From: Clostridia bacterium
GTDB taxonomy: Bacteria > Bacillota > Sulfobacillia > SLMV01
Reading direction: 5' to 3'
Length of the DNA: 42,673 nt
Assembly: GCA_003552525.1 (NCBI GenBank)
Contig: PUNF01000194.1
Location: 1 to 42,673 of the forward strand
Shown: one piece after another, positions 15,279 through 23,759 of the stretch
Position numbering within the stretch: position 1 is the stretch's first letter
Layout of the letters: every line of letters starts with the position of its first letter
Notes under the pieces: model-generated
Told to the model about the DNA's origin: nothing
The model's input: only the letters and a program-made list of their open reading frames with translations
Database searches by the model: none
Position numbers and translations under genes: made by a program

Positions 15279-15998
15279 ATGTCCGATGCAGCGGAAAACA
15301 CGCGCGATCCCTTCGCCGAAAGATCCCATGACTACGATCGATGGTACCATACTTTGACCGGCGCGTTTATCGATCGCGTCGAAACCGCGCTGGCCTTCGA
15401 CATGTGCCCGCCGCGCCCCGGGGAGCGCGTGCTGGACGCCGGCTGCGGCACCGGGAACTTCGCGCTGAAGCTGGCCCGGCGCGGCTGCCGCGTCACCGGG
15501 GTGGACATCTCCCCCGGGATGCTCGCGCGCGCCCGGGAACATGCCCGCGCGGCGGGATTGCAGATCCGCCTGGTCCGGGCGGACATCCGCCGCCTGCCGC
15601 TGCCCGATGCGTGCTACGATACCGTCTACTCCATGACCGCCGTGGAGTTCATACCCGAGCTGGACGTCGCCCACGCGGAATTGATGCGGGTGCTCCGGCC
15701 GGGCGGGCGCCTGCTGATCGGTACCATCTCGCGCGAGGGTCCCTGGGGGCGGGCGTACGCGGCCCGGGCAAAGCGAAAGCCCGATTCCATCTTCGCGCAC
15801 GCGCGCTTTCCGGCGCCCGAAGAGGTCCGCGCACTGGACCCGGAAAACCTGGTGGACCTGCGGGAATGCCTCCACATCCCCCCCGATGCACCCGAGGCGG
15901 CCTTCACGCCCGGGGAGGAGTGCCGGCGACGGGCCGAAGGTGCGCCGGGCGGCTTCTTCTGCGCCCTGTGGCATAAGCCCGCCGGGGGATCGCCATGA
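15279..15998 (+). CDS. Class I SAM-dependent methyltransferase (UbiE/Methyltransf_11 type)
   Basis: 239 residues. The SAM-binding motif I is VLDAGCGTGNFALKLA, motif II includes VTGVDISPGML, and LVRADIRRLPLPD and MRVLRPGGRLLIG follow, the classic order for small-molecule methyltransferases. The substrate is unknown. The C-terminal ~40 residues have an unusual Cys/His content (ECLHIPPD, GEECRRRAEG). The ATG at 15279 follows GGGAGG. The stop overlaps the thiN start (ATGA), so the two are co-translated, but a link to thiamine is only positional. Confidence 0.87.
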   Translation: MSDAAENTRDPFAERSHDYDRWYHTLTGAFIDRVETALAFDMCPPRPGERVLDAGCGTGNFALKLARRGCRVTGVDISPGMLARAREHARAAGLQIRLVRADIRRLPLPDACYDTVYSMTAVEFIPELDVAHAELMRVLRPGGRLLIGTISREGPWGRAYAARAKRKPDSIFAHARFPAPEEVRALDPENLVDLRECLHIPPDAPEAAFTPGEECRRRAEGAPGGFFCALWHKPAGGSP

Positions 15999-16666
15999 CG
16001 GGGGCCGCACGGTGGGTCATCGTGGCGGCGGGCGGGACCCTCGCGCCGGATGCCCTGCGGGCGCTCCTGCGCCCGGGGGATCGACTGGTCGCCGCGGACG
16101 GCGGCGCCGACCTGCTGGCCGCGGCCGGGGCGCATCCGGAGGTGGTCATCGGCGACCTCGACTCCATCTCCCCGGGCCTGGCGCAGTCCCTCGAGACCGG
16201 TGCGGATGGAATCTCGCTGATCCGCCACCCGGTGCGAAAGGATGCCACCGATGCCGAGCTGGCCCTCGCGTACACCCTCGGGGAGGCGGACGCGCGGGCC
16301 GAAATCCTGATGGTCGGGGTGTTCGGGGACCGGATCGATCACGGCATCGGGATCATCGGCGTGCTGGCGGGCCTGCCCGAGGCGACGCGGCGCCGCATCA
16401 CGCTCAGCGACGGCCGCCAGTGCGCCTACGTCGTCGGCACCCGCCGCGTCCTGTACGGGCGACCCGGGGACACCGTGTCCGTCCTGCCCATGACCCCCCG
16501 GGTGGCGGGCGTCACCCTGGAGGGCTTCTCCTTCCCGCTCCGCGACGGCACCCTCACCTGGGGCAACACCCTGGGCGTGAGCAACCACCTCGAGGGGCCC
16601 GAGGGCCGCATCACCATCCGGGGACGGGGCGTCGCCCTCGTGATCCACACCCTCGATACCGCCTAG
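15995..16666 (+). CDS. thiN: Thiamine diphosphokinase
   Basis: 223 residues. ThiN converts thiamine plus ATP to thiamine diphosphate in the cytosol. Family signatures are RLVAADGGADLL, VVIGDLDSISP and KDATDAELALAYTL, and the C-terminal domain has GFSFPLRDGTLTWGNTLGVSNHL (the SNxL thiamine-binding end). Its length matches Bacillota ThiN. It overlaps the methyltransferase by four bases and converges with the PHP gene so closely that the two stop codons share bases 16664-16665. TTP made here is a cofactor for 2-oxoacid dehydrogenases; it is not needed by the glycine cleavage system next door. Confidence 0.92.
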   Translation: MTGAARWVIVAAGGTLAPDALRALLRPGDRLVAADGGADLLAAAGAHPEVVIGDLDSISPGLAQSLETGADGISLIRHPVRKDATDAELALAYTLGEADARAEILMVGVFGDRIDHGIGIIGVLAGLPEATRRRITLSDGRQCAYVVGTRRVLYGRPGDTVSVLPMTPRVAGVTLEGFSFPLRDGTLTWGNTLGVSNHLEGPEGRITIRGRGVALVIHTLDTA

Positions 16667-17502
16667 AGTCGGTAATATTGCGGCTTCCTGCCGGAAAAGT
16701 ACGCACCACAGTGGATGCCGCCGTCCCGCGCGGCCCGGGCCGCGCGCCCGATGCCCCAGGCCATGTGCGAGGGCTGGTGGGAGTCGCTGCCCAGCGTCAC
16801 CGCCCGGCCCCCGAGTTCGCGATAGGCCTCGAGGATCTCGGCAGAGGGGTACAGCGCATCGGCGTTTTGGCGAAGACCCGAGGCATTGATCTCGAGGAGC
16901 CGGCCCCGCCGGAGGAGGTCTTCGAGGAGGGCGCGTACCTGCCCCCAAAGCGGCGATCGCGCCGACAGGCCCCGCCCCGCGTCCCGCGCCGGGCCGAAGC
17001 GCTTGGGCAAATCGAAGTGGCCCACGGCATCGAAGTCGACCTCGGCCGCCATGGACCGCATATCCTCGAGATAGGGCGTGAAGTAATCGAGGGGATCGGC
17101 CCCGGACTCAAAGGAGCGCGGGAAGGAGTAACACGTGTCCCCGCACACGTGCACCGAACCCAGCACGAAATCGAAGGGATAGCTCCCGAGGAACGCCGCG
17201 ATGTCCCCGGCGGCACCGCGATAATAACCGATCTCGATCCCCAGCCCGATCCACAACCGATCCCGGTAATGGCGCTTCAGCGCCCCGACCTCGCGGATCA
17301 ATTGCTCCATGGTCCCGGGGTCCGGCACCACGTCGCCGGGGGCGAACTCGGCGTGGTCGGTGAAGCAAAGGCCCGCCACCCCCATGTCCTCGGCGCGGCG
17401 ACAGACCGCGTCCAACTCACTCTCGCTGTCCGGGGAGAAACGGGTGTGCACGTGCATGTCGAAAAGGCCCCGCGCGCCACCCCGCGATGTGCTCGGGCTC
17501 AT
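16663..17502 (-). CDS. PHP-domain phosphoesterase, histidinol-phosphatase (HisK/HisJ) family
   Basis: 279 residues. The PHP metal-site motifs are DMHVHTRFSPD, CFTDHAEF, an early GLGIEIGYY, FVLGSVHVCG, VGHFDLPKRF and GSDSHQP. This order matches HisK-type histidinol phosphatases, which hydrolyse histidinol phosphate using a trinuclear metal centre. No other his genes are in the window, so a different phosphoester is possible. The ATG at 17502 overlaps the efp stop (ATGA), making it the last gene of the long gcv-efp operon. Its stop overlaps the convergent thiN stop by four bases, leaving no room for a separate terminator. Confidence 0.85.
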   Translation of the reverse strand: MSPSTSRGGARGLFDMHVHTRFSPDSESELDAVCRRAEDMGVAGLCFTDHAEFAPGDVVPDPGTMEQLIREVGALKRHYRDRLWIGLGIEIGYYRGAAGDIAAFLGSYPFDFVLGSVHVCGDTCYSFPRSFESGADPLDYFTPYLEDMRSMAAEVDFDAVGHFDLPKRFGPARDAGRGLSARSPLWGQVRALLEDLLRRGRLLEINASGLRQNADALYPSAEILEAYRELGGRAVTLGSDSHQPSHMAWGIGRAARAARDGGIHCGAYFSGRKPQYYRL

Positions 17503-18059
17503 GCGCGCTCCAGGTACTCACCCGAGCGGGTATCGACGCGCACCATGTCCCCCCGTTCGATGAAGAGGGGAACCTGCACCTCCGTGCCGGTCTCGAGCGT
17601 CGCGGGCTTGGTCCCCCCGCCGCTGACGGTGTCGCCCTTGACGCCCGGTACGGTGTCCACCACCTCCAGCGCCACCGAGGCGGGGAGCGTCACCCCCACC
17701 AGGCGTCCCTTGAAGGTGAGGACCTCCACGTTGTCGTTCTCCTTGAGGTAGTGGACCGCGTCGCCGATGTCCTCGCCGGAGAGGCGCTCCTGCTCGTAGG
17801 TCTCGATGTCCATGAAGTGGTAACCCTCGCCGTCCTGGTACAGGTACTGCATCGTCCGCTTCTCGAGGTGTGCGCGGGGCACCTTTTCGCCCGCGCGCAT
17901 GGTCTCCTGCGTAATGGCCCCGGTCATGAGGTTTTTGAACTTCACCCGGACGAAGGCCGGTCCCTTGCCGGGCTTGACGTGCTGCGACTCCAGCACCTGC
18001 AGGAGCTCGCCGTCGCGCTCGACGGTCAATCCGGAACGAAAATCATTGGTCGAAATCAA
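17499..18059 (-). CDS. efp: Translation elongation factor P
   Basis: 186 residues, the standard length. EF-P binds ribosomes stalled at polyproline and helps peptide bond formation. Domain I carries the loop HVKPGKGPAFVR with K32, the residue at the tip that is modified in other species. The family signature near the C-terminus reads GDMVRVDTRSGEYLERA. I chose the TTG at 18059 (ISTNDFRSGL), which overlaps the upstream peptidase stop as TTGA; no ATG fits. The 263-residue track ORF adds an unsupported leader. The Xaa-Pro peptidase-efp order is common in Bacillota. Which lysine modification is used cannot be told here, as no epmA/epmB or ymfI-like gene is visible. Confidence 0.95.
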   Translation of the reverse strand: MISTNDFRSGLTVERDGELLQVLESQHVKPGKGPAFVRVKFKNLMTGAITQETMRAGEKVPRAHLEKRTMQYLYQDGEGYHFMDIETYEQERLSGEDIGDAVHYLKENDNVEVLTFKGRLVGVTLPASVALEVVDTVPGVKGDTVSGGGTKPATLETGTEVQVPLFIERGDMVRVDTRSGEYLERA

Positions 18060-19132
18060 GGTTCGTTCACCACCAGTTCTTTGGTCGGTGCGGTGAGCAC
18101 CTCGGTGCCCTCCGCGGTCACGACGACGAGATCCTCGATGCGGACGCCGAAGGACCCGGGGAGGTAGATCCCGGGTTCCACCGTGACCACCATGCCCGCC
18201 TCCAGCGGCTCGTCGCCGTTTTTGTAGCTGAGCCGGGGATCTTCGTGCACGGCCAGGCCCACGCCGTGCCCGAGCCCGTGCCCGAAGCATTCGCCGAACC
18301 CGGCCCCGTCTATTATATCCCGGGCGACCCGGTCGATATCAAAGCCCGTGGGGCCGGGGCGGATGGCCTCCAGCGCGGCGCGCTGGGCGGCGAGGACCGT
18401 CTCGTACACGCGCCGGCGCTCTTCGCCGGGTTCCCCCACCGCCACGGTGCGGGTGGCGTCGGAACAATACCCCCGGTAACGGATGCCGTAATCGAAGGTG
18501 ACCAGGTCACCCGACTGCAGGCGCCGCCCGGAGGCGCGCCCGTGGGGAAGCGCCGAGCGCTCGCCCGAGGCCACGATGAGCGGAAAGGCCAGTCCCTCGG
18601 CCCCGAGGCGACGGGCGCAGAACTCCAGGTCCAGGGCGATCTCTTCCTCGGTGCGCCCCGCGCGGACGGTGGGCAGGATCTCCTCGAACGCCTCGTCGGC
18701 GATGGCCGCCGCCCGGCGAATGATGTCCAGCTCGTCGGCGTCCTTGACCATGCGGAGCGTCTCGACGACACCGGTCGTCGGGATCCATTCCACGTCCGGT
18801 ATGGCCTCCACCCATTTCCCGTGGTCGGAAACCGTGACGTGGCCGGCCTCAAAGGCCAGGCGCGCGATGCCCAGGTCCCCGAGCAGGCGGGCCAGGGCGG
18901 GCAGCAATTCCCTCCCCTGGGGCAGCACGGTACAATCGGCGGCCTCGGCCTCGGCCTGTTCCTCGTAGCGCGCGTCGACCAGGAGGTGGGCGCCCGCCCG
19001 GGTCACGACGACGACCCCGGCGGAACCGGTGAAACCGGTGAGGTAGCGGCGATTGTCCGAAGCGGTGACGAGCAGGCCGTCCACGGGGCCTTCATCCAGG
19101 GCGGGCAGCAGGCGTTGCAGTCGTTCCTTCAT
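18056..19132 (-). CDS. M24-family Xaa-Pro aminopeptidase/dipeptidase
   Basis: 358 residues. The N-terminal creatinase-like domain is followed by the pita-bread peptidase domain, with all five expected metal ligands: Asp in LVTFDYG, Asp in YCSDATRT, His in CFGHGLGHGVGLAVHE, Glu in TVEPGIYL and Glu in VRIEDLVVV. It cleaves X-Pro bonds in peptides in the cytosol (YqhT/PepQ/PepP type). The ATG at 19132 follows AAGGAGG five bases upstream, and a perfect hairpin lies just above that site. The neighbours are glyA upstream and efp downstream; the latter overlaps by four bases. Confidence 0.92.
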   Translation of the reverse strand: MKERLQRLLPALDEGPVDGLLVTASDNRRYLTGFTGSAGVVVVTRAGAHLLVDARYEEQAEAEAADCTVLPQGRELLPALARLLGDLGIARLAFEAGHVTVSDHGKWVEAIPDVEWIPTTGVVETLRMVKDADELDIIRRAAAIADEAFEEILPTVRAGRTEEEIALDLEFCARRLGAEGLAFPLIVASGERSALPHGRASGRRLQSGDLVTFDYGIRYRGYCSDATRTVAVGEPGEERRRVYETVLAAQRAALEAIRPGPTGFDIDRVARDIIDGAGFGECFGHGLGHGVGLAVHEDPRLSYKNGDEPLEAGMVVTVEPGIYLPGSFGVRIEDLVVVTAEGTEVLTAPTKELVVNEP

Positions 19133-19147
19133 GTTGCCTCCTTCTGT

Positions 19148-19173
19148 GCGGCGGGTGCCGGGGCACCCGCCGC
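19148..19173. repeat. Perfect 26-base palindrome just upstream of the peptidase ribosome binding site
   Basis: GCGGCGGGTGCC and GGCACCCGCCGC are exact reverse complements around a GG centre. On the minus-strand RNA the hairpin ends about four bases before AAGGAGG of the peptidase gene and begins 12 bases after the glyA stop. There is no U-tract, so I read it as an intergenic RNA hairpin, possibly for stability or partial attenuation. Confidence 0.55.
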
Positions 19174-19184
19174 GGTGTCCGTTC

Positions 19185-20438
19185 TCAGGGACGATCGGGA
19201 TAGAGCGGGAAGGCCTCGCACAGCGCGGCCACGTCCCGGCGCACGCCGTCGAAAGCGGCCGTGTCGTCGGCATCGGCGGCCAGGGTCCGGTAGATCACGT
19301 CGGCCACGCGATCCATGGCCTCCACGTCCATGCCCCGGCTGGTCAATGCCGGGGTGCCCAGGCGGATCCCGCTGGTCACGAAGGGACTGCGGGTTTCGAA
19401 GGGGATGGTATTCTTGTTCACCGTGATGGCCACCCGGTCCAACCGCTCCTCCGCTTCCTTGCCGGTGATATCCATGCTGTTGAGGTCCACGAGCATGAGG
19501 TGGTTGTCGGTACCGCCGGAAACCAGGCGGAACCCGCGCTCGGTGAGGCCACGCGCCAGCGCCTTGGCATTGTCCAGGATCTGCTGCTGGTAGGTGCGGA
19601 ACTCCGGCTGCAGGGCCTCGAGAAACGCCACGGCCTTGGCGGCGATCATGTGCATCAGGGGGCCGCCCTGGATGCCGGGGAAGATCGCCTTGTCCACCTT
19701 CTTGCCGATCTCCTTGTCGCCGGCGAGGATCAATCCACCCCGCGGACCGCGCAGGGTCTTGTGGGTGGTGCTGGTGGTGATGTGGGCGTGGGGCAGCGAG
19801 CTGGGATGCAGGTCCGCCGCGATGAGGCCGGCGATGTGGGCCACGTCGGCCAGGAGGTAGGCGTCCACCTCGTCCGCGATGGCGCGGAGCCGCTCAAAGT
19901 CCAGCAAACGGGGGTAGGCGGAGGCACCCGTGACCAGCATCTTCGGACGGATCTCCTTCGCCTGCTCGAGCAGGACGTCGTAGTCGAGGGTTTCCGTCTC
20001 CCGATCCACCCCGTAGCTTTGCACCTCGTACAGGCTGCCCGAGAAGTTGACCGGGCTGCCGTGGGTCAGGTGGCCGCCGTGGCTGAGGTCCATGCCCAGG
20101 ATGGTATCCCCGGGGTCCAGCAGGGAAAAGTAAACGCCCATGTTCGCCTGCGAACCGGAGTGCGCCTGGACATTGGCGTGGGGGGCGCCGAACAGTTCCT
20201 TCGCCCGGTCCCGGGCGAGGTTCTCCATGACGTCGACGAACTCGCAGCCCCCGTAGTAGCGCTTGCCGGGGTAGCCTTCGGCGTACTTGTTGGTCGGGAC
20301 CGTCCCCATGGCTTGCAGCACGGCCTCGCTGACGAAATTCTCCGATGCGATGAGTTCCAAACCGGTCCGCTGGCGCTCGCGCTCCTTTTGCAGCGCCTCG
20401 TAAATCTCTGGATCGACCCGCTTAACCTCTTCTAACAT
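19185..20438 (-). CDS. glyA: Serine hydroxymethyltransferase
   Basis: About 417 residues. The PLP enzyme interconverts serine and glycine with tetrahydrofolate. Motifs: LIASENFVS near the N-terminus, the PLP-binding lysine in [15 protein letters not shown], and [15 protein letters not shown]. It supplies or uses the methylene-tetrahydrofolate made by the glycine cleavage system encoded upstream in the same run. The ATG at 20438 has a distant G-rich site; the in-frame TTG at 20444 is better spaced from AAAGGG and could be the true start. It is 49 bp after lpdA and 52 bp before the peptidase. Confidence 0.95.
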   Translation of the reverse strand: MLEEVKRVDPEIYEALQKERERQRTGLELIASENFVSEAVLQAMGTVPTNKYAEGYPGKRYYGGCEFVDVMENLARDRAKELFGAPHANVQAHSGSQANMGVYFSLLDPGDTILGMDLSHGGHLTHGSPVNFSGSLYEVQSYGVDRETETLDYDVLLEQAKEIRPKMLVTGASAYPRLLDFERLRAIADEVDAYLLADVAHIAGLIAADLHPSSLPHAHITTSTTHKTLRGPRGGLILAGDKEIGKKVDKAIFPGIQGGPLMHMIAAKAVAFLEALQPEFRTYQQQILDNAKALARGLTERGFRLVSGGTDNHLMLVDLNSMDITGKEAEERLDRVAITVNKNTIPFETRSPFVTSGIRLGTPALTSRGMDVEAMDRVADVIYRTLAADADDTAAFDGVRRDVAALCEAFPLYPDRP

Positions 20439-20487
20439 GTGCAATTGACACCCTTTCCTCGGGAATCTCGGGGCCGCCGCCCGGGGG

Positions 20488-21915
20488 CTAGCGGCCGGTA
20501 ATATGTATCGGTGCGCCGATGCCGACGTGGGCCGCCTCCATGACGGCCTCGGACAGGGTGGGATGTGCGTGCACCGTGTGGGCCAGGTCGTCGATGGTGA
20601 GGTCGTTTTGTATGGCGATGGCACCCTCGTGGATCAGTTCCGACGCCCCGGCCCCCAGGATGTGCAACCCGAGGACGCGGCGGGAGTCGCCGTCGAAGAC
20701 GATCTTGACCAGGCCGTCGGTGTCCCCGCGGGATACCGACTTGCCCAGGGCGGCGAAGGGGAACTTGGCCACCTCCGTGGCCGCAAACGCCTCGCGGGCC
20801 TCGTCTTCGGAGCGTCCCACGGACGCCGCCGGCGGCAGGGTGAACACCACGCTCGGAACCGCGTGGTAGTTCACGGCTTCGCGGCCCTCGCCCAGGGCAC
20901 ATTCCACAGCCACCAGGGCCTCGGACGAGGCCACGTGGGCGAGCATCATGCGGGCGACGGCGTCGCCGATGGCGAGAAACCGCGGGTTGGTCGTGACCAT
21001 GCGCGCGTCGACGGCGATGGCGCCCTTTTCGTGCTCGATGCCCAGGGCATCGAGGGGAATGTCGTCGGTATTCGGCAGGCGACCCGTCGCCACCAGCACG
21101 GTATCGGCATCCACGCTCTGTTCCTTGTCCCGGCGCTCGTAGTGCACACGGAGGCCATCCCCGGCTTCCTCGACGGCCTTCACCGTCGCCTTGGTGTGGG
21201 TGGTGATCCCCTTCTTGCGGAGGATCGGGCCCATCCGCCGCGTGATCTCCCCGTCCACCGGCGGCAATAGCTGGGGAAGCATCTCCAGCACCGTGACCTC
21301 GCTGCCGAGCGCGGCGAAGATGGAGGCGAACTCCATGCCGATGATGCCGCCGCCGATGACCACCAGCTGCGCGGGCAATTCCTCGAGGGCGAGCATGCCC
21401 CGCGAATCCACCACGCCGGGCAAGTCCAGCCCCGGGATGGGCGGCCACGCCGAGCGGGATCCCACGGCCAGGAGCACGCGCTCGGCATCGACTTCCACCG
21501 CTTCGCCCGACCCGGGTTTGACCCGGAGCGCACCGTCTTCGGTGATCTGTCCCCGGCCGCGGAGGACCTCCACGCCGTTGCCCTCCAGCAACTGGCCCAC
21601 GCCCCCGCGGAGGCCCTCGACGATCTCGTCCTTCCGCTTCATGGCGGCCGGGAAATCACTCGATGCCCCCTCTATGTGCAATCCGAAGGACGTTCCCTCC
21701 CGGGCATCCTCCAGCACCTCGGCCGTACGATACAGGGCCTTGGTGGGGATGCAGCCCCAGTTGAGGCAGGTCCCTCCGAAATGTTCTCCCTCGATCAGCA
21801 GCACCCTGGCACCCAGCTGGCCGGCGCGTATTGCGGCCGTATACCCCCCGGGTCCAGCGCCGACGATGGCCAAATCGTAGCGTCCCGTGCCCGGTTCTCC
21901 GTTGCGATCACTCAT
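20488..21915 (-). CDS. lpdA: Dihydrolipoyl dehydrogenase (L protein / E3)
   Basis: 475 residues. FAD-binding [17 protein letters not shown], redox-active disulfide [16 protein letters not shown]-binding [15 protein letters not shown], the second FAD site FLAIGDAV, and the catalytic His-Glu pair in HAHPTLSEA are all present. It reoxidises dihydrolipoyl groups and reduces NAD+. Because it lies inside the glycine cleavage and lipoylation run (13 bp after lipM), it is most likely the L protein of that system, though it could also serve 2-oxoacid dehydrogenases. The ATG at 21915 follows GGGAGG six bases upstream. The usual VVYTxPE strand reads [12 protein letters not shown], a mild variation. Confidence 0.95.
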   Translation of the reverse strand: MSDRNGEPGTGRYDLAIVGAGPGGYTAAIRAGQLGARVLLIEGEHFGGTCLNWGCIPTKALYRTAEVLEDAREGTSFGLHIEGASSDFPAAMKRKDEIVEGLRGGVGQLLEGNGVEVLRGRGQITEDGALRVKPGSGEAVEVDAERVLLAVGSRSAWPPIPGLDLPGVVDSRGMLALEELPAQLVVIGGGIIGMEFASIFAALGSEVTVLEMLPQLLPPVDGEITRRMGPILRKKGITTHTKATVKAVEEAGDGLRVHYERRDKEQSVDADTVLVATGRLPNTDDIPLDALGIEHEKGAIAVDARMVTTNPRFLAIGDAVARMMLAHVASSEALVAVECALGEGREAVNYHAVPSVVFTLPPAASVGRSEDEAREAFAATEVAKFPFAALGKSVSRGDTDGLVKIVFDGDSRRVLGLHILGAGASELIHEGAIAIQNDLTIDDLAHTVHAHPTLSEAVMEAAHVGIGAPIHITGR

Positions 21916-21928
21916 GGGAAACCTCCCG

Positions 21929-22762
21929 TCATTTGATGGCGCGATTCCAGCGCTCCGTCGCGTACTTCTCCTCGGTCAATTCTGCCGCCCGCGCCCGCTC
22001 GGCGGGCTCGTAACCCGCGGGCTCGAGGCGTAACCCAAAATGTTCGGCGAATCCCGCCTGCATGTGTTCGGCCAGTTCATCGAAGGATACCTCGCGGCCG
22101 ACGCATTCGCTCACCGCGGTGGCCTTGGTCTGCAGGATGCGTTTGATGGCTTCGGTGCGGGTCCCCAGGTTGAGGCAGTCCACCACGGCGTCCCGGTCGA
22201 GTTGCAGCGGGATGGACCCGTGCTGCAGGATGACCCCGCGCACCCTCCCCTGGGCGCTGCCCACCAGTTTCTTTCCTTCCACGGAAACCTCCGAGGTGGT
22301 GGTGGAATCGAAGCAGGCCGCGGAGAGGCGGGACAGGGAGTCCCGCGTCGGGGGCGGGTCCTCGGACAGCGCGGCCGGGATGCCCAGGCGGCGAAGCCCC
22401 GCCACCAGGCCCTCGCTGATCACGCGATAGGTGTCCAGCACCGATCCCGGCAGAATGTCCCCGGAGACCACCACCGCGTAGGTGAGCTCCCGGTGGTGCA
22501 ATACCGCGCGTCCCCCGGTGATCCGGCGCACCCACTCGAAACCGTGTCGCCGACACCCCTCCTCGTGCACCTCGCGGCCGAAGGACTGGAAGTAGCCGAT
22601 GGAAATGGCGCCGGGCGTCCAGCGATACAGGCGCAGGATGGGGGGCGAGACGCCGGTGGCGTGGGATTCGAGCAGGGCCTCGTCGAGGGCCATGTTGCGG
22701 GCACCGGACGCGGCCTCGTCGATGATCAACCGCCACGGGGTTTCAGCCATCGCATGCTTCAT
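21929..22762 (-). CDS. lipM: Octanoyl-[GcvH]:protein octanoyltransferase, LipM type
   Basis: 277 residues of the lipoate-protein ligase/biotin ligase fold. WVRRITGGRAVLHHRELTYAVV matches the RxTGGxAVxH motif. AACFDSTTTSEVSVEGKKLVGSAQ contains Cys150 and Lys165, the acyl-thioester cysteine and the conserved lysine of LipM. LipM transfers octanoate from acyl carrier protein to GcvH, giving the substrate for sulfur insertion. The ATG at 22762 follows GGAGGAG eight bases upstream, and the start overlaps the second radical SAM gene by 20 bp. Gene order (radical SAM pair-lipM-lpdA) indicates a lipoate assembly unit for the glycine cleavage system. Confidence 0.88.
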   Translation of the reverse strand: MKHAMAETPWRLIIDEAASGARNMALDEALLESHATGVSPPILRLYRWTPGAISIGYFQSFGREVHEEGCRRHGFEWVRRITGGRAVLHHRELTYAVVVSGDILPGSVLDTYRVISEGLVAGLRRLGIPAALSEDPPPTRDSLSRLSAACFDSTTTSEVSVEGKKLVGSAQGRVRGVILQHGSIPLQLDRDAVVDCLNLGTRTEAIKRILQTKATAVSECVGREVSFDELAEHMQAGFAEHFGLRLEPAGYEPAERARAAELTEEKYATERWNRAIK

Positions 22763-23759
22763 GTTCTCTTCTCCTCCCCCCGACGCTGCCTGGAAACGAC
22801 AGTGCCATGGTCGCCAGCGCGCCGCGAACCTCCCGGTCGCTCGGCGGCCGCGGGTAGTTGTAGGGCGTCTCGCCCGGTCGCTCGTTGTAATACGGTCGGT
22901 TGCAGTCGGGACAACCCGAGGTCCGGATGGCGCGCGCCACGTCCGAAGGCGCGATGGGCACCTCCAGGGCGCGCAGACGCCCGTCGACGAAGGCAAAGTC
23001 CGCCGTCGTCGCGCGTCCCTCGACCAGCAGCTGCCGGGCCAGCTGCATACGACGATAGTGCCCCGGGTCCGGCGGCGCGGCCGCCGCCAACCGGGTTCCC
23101 CGTACCGGGGTGAAGGCGAAGAGCGCGACGGTGGCGCCGGCGCCGATGGCCCGCGCCATCGCCGCCACCAGCTCCTCCTCGGTCTCGCCCAGGCCCACGA
23201 TGAAATGGGTCGATATCCGATCCCGGTGGACCCGGGCCAGGGTTTCGATCAGGCACATCCGCGCCTCCCAGCCCCCGTCGCACCCGCCCTTGTGCCGGCG
23301 AAAGAGCGCCGGCGTGGCGGCATCGAGGGCCAGGCCCAGGCGTTCGACGCCCGCTTCGAGCAGTGCCGTGGCCGTCGCGCGATCGGAGACCGCGGCATTG
23401 ACCGACACCGGCAGCCCTCCACCGGTCGCCCGGTAGGCATCGAGGAAGCGGCGGGCATCCGCGAGGCCGTCCTCCCCGCCGATCACCTGCAGGCACAGGC
23501 GGCGCGGACCGTCCCCTTCCGGGGCGTGGTCCCGCAGGGCGCGCAGGACGCCGTCCACCGGGTAGGCGGGCCAGACCACCCGCGACAGCCGATCACATGC
23601 GGCGGAATCGGGATGGCCCTGGGGACAGAAGCTACACCCGTGGGGGCAGGGTCCCCGGCCCACCATCGCGTAGACCGTGCCCACCTCCACGTCCCGTCGG
23701 AACGCGTCCAGTCCCAGGGCGGCGGCGCTTCCGGCCGAAAGGCGTACGACGTTCAACAT
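22743..23759 (-). CDS. Radical SAM protein, candidate LipS-type lipoyl synthase component (second gene)
   Basis: 338 residues. The radical SAM cluster motif is C38-P-H-G-C42-S-F-C45 (CX3CX2C). The barrel continues through HFIVGLGETEEELVAAM and FAFTPVRGT, as in the biotin-synthase/Elp3-like group. Near the C-terminus a second cysteine pair, SGCPDCNRPYYNERPG, could ligate an auxiliary cluster or position substrate. It is not LipA: the N-terminal CX4CX5C motif and C-terminal RSSY are absent. Overlap with the first radical SAM gene (7 bp) and with lipM (20 bp) argues for a joint role. LipS1/LipS2 pairs from Thermococcus and some bacteria act together to insert sulfur into octanoyl-GcvH; I infer that role here. 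The ATG at 23759 is preceded by GGGGGGAAG. Confidence 0.72.
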   Translation of the reverse strand: MLNVVRLSAGSAAALGLDAFRRDVEVGTVYAMVGRGPCPHGCSFCPQGHPDSAACDRLSRVVWPAYPVDGVLRALRDHAPEGDGPRRLCLQVIGGEDGLADARRFLDAYRATGGGLPVSVNAAVSDRATATALLEAGVERLGLALDAATPALFRRHKGGCDGGWEARMCLIETLARVHRDRISTHFIVGLGETEEELVAAMARAIGAGATVALFAFTPVRGTRLAAAAPPDPGHYRRMQLARQLLVEGRATTADFAFVDGRLRALEVPIAPSDVARAIRTSGCPDCNRPYYNERPGETPYNYPRPPSDREVRGALATMALSFPGSVGGRRREHEACDG

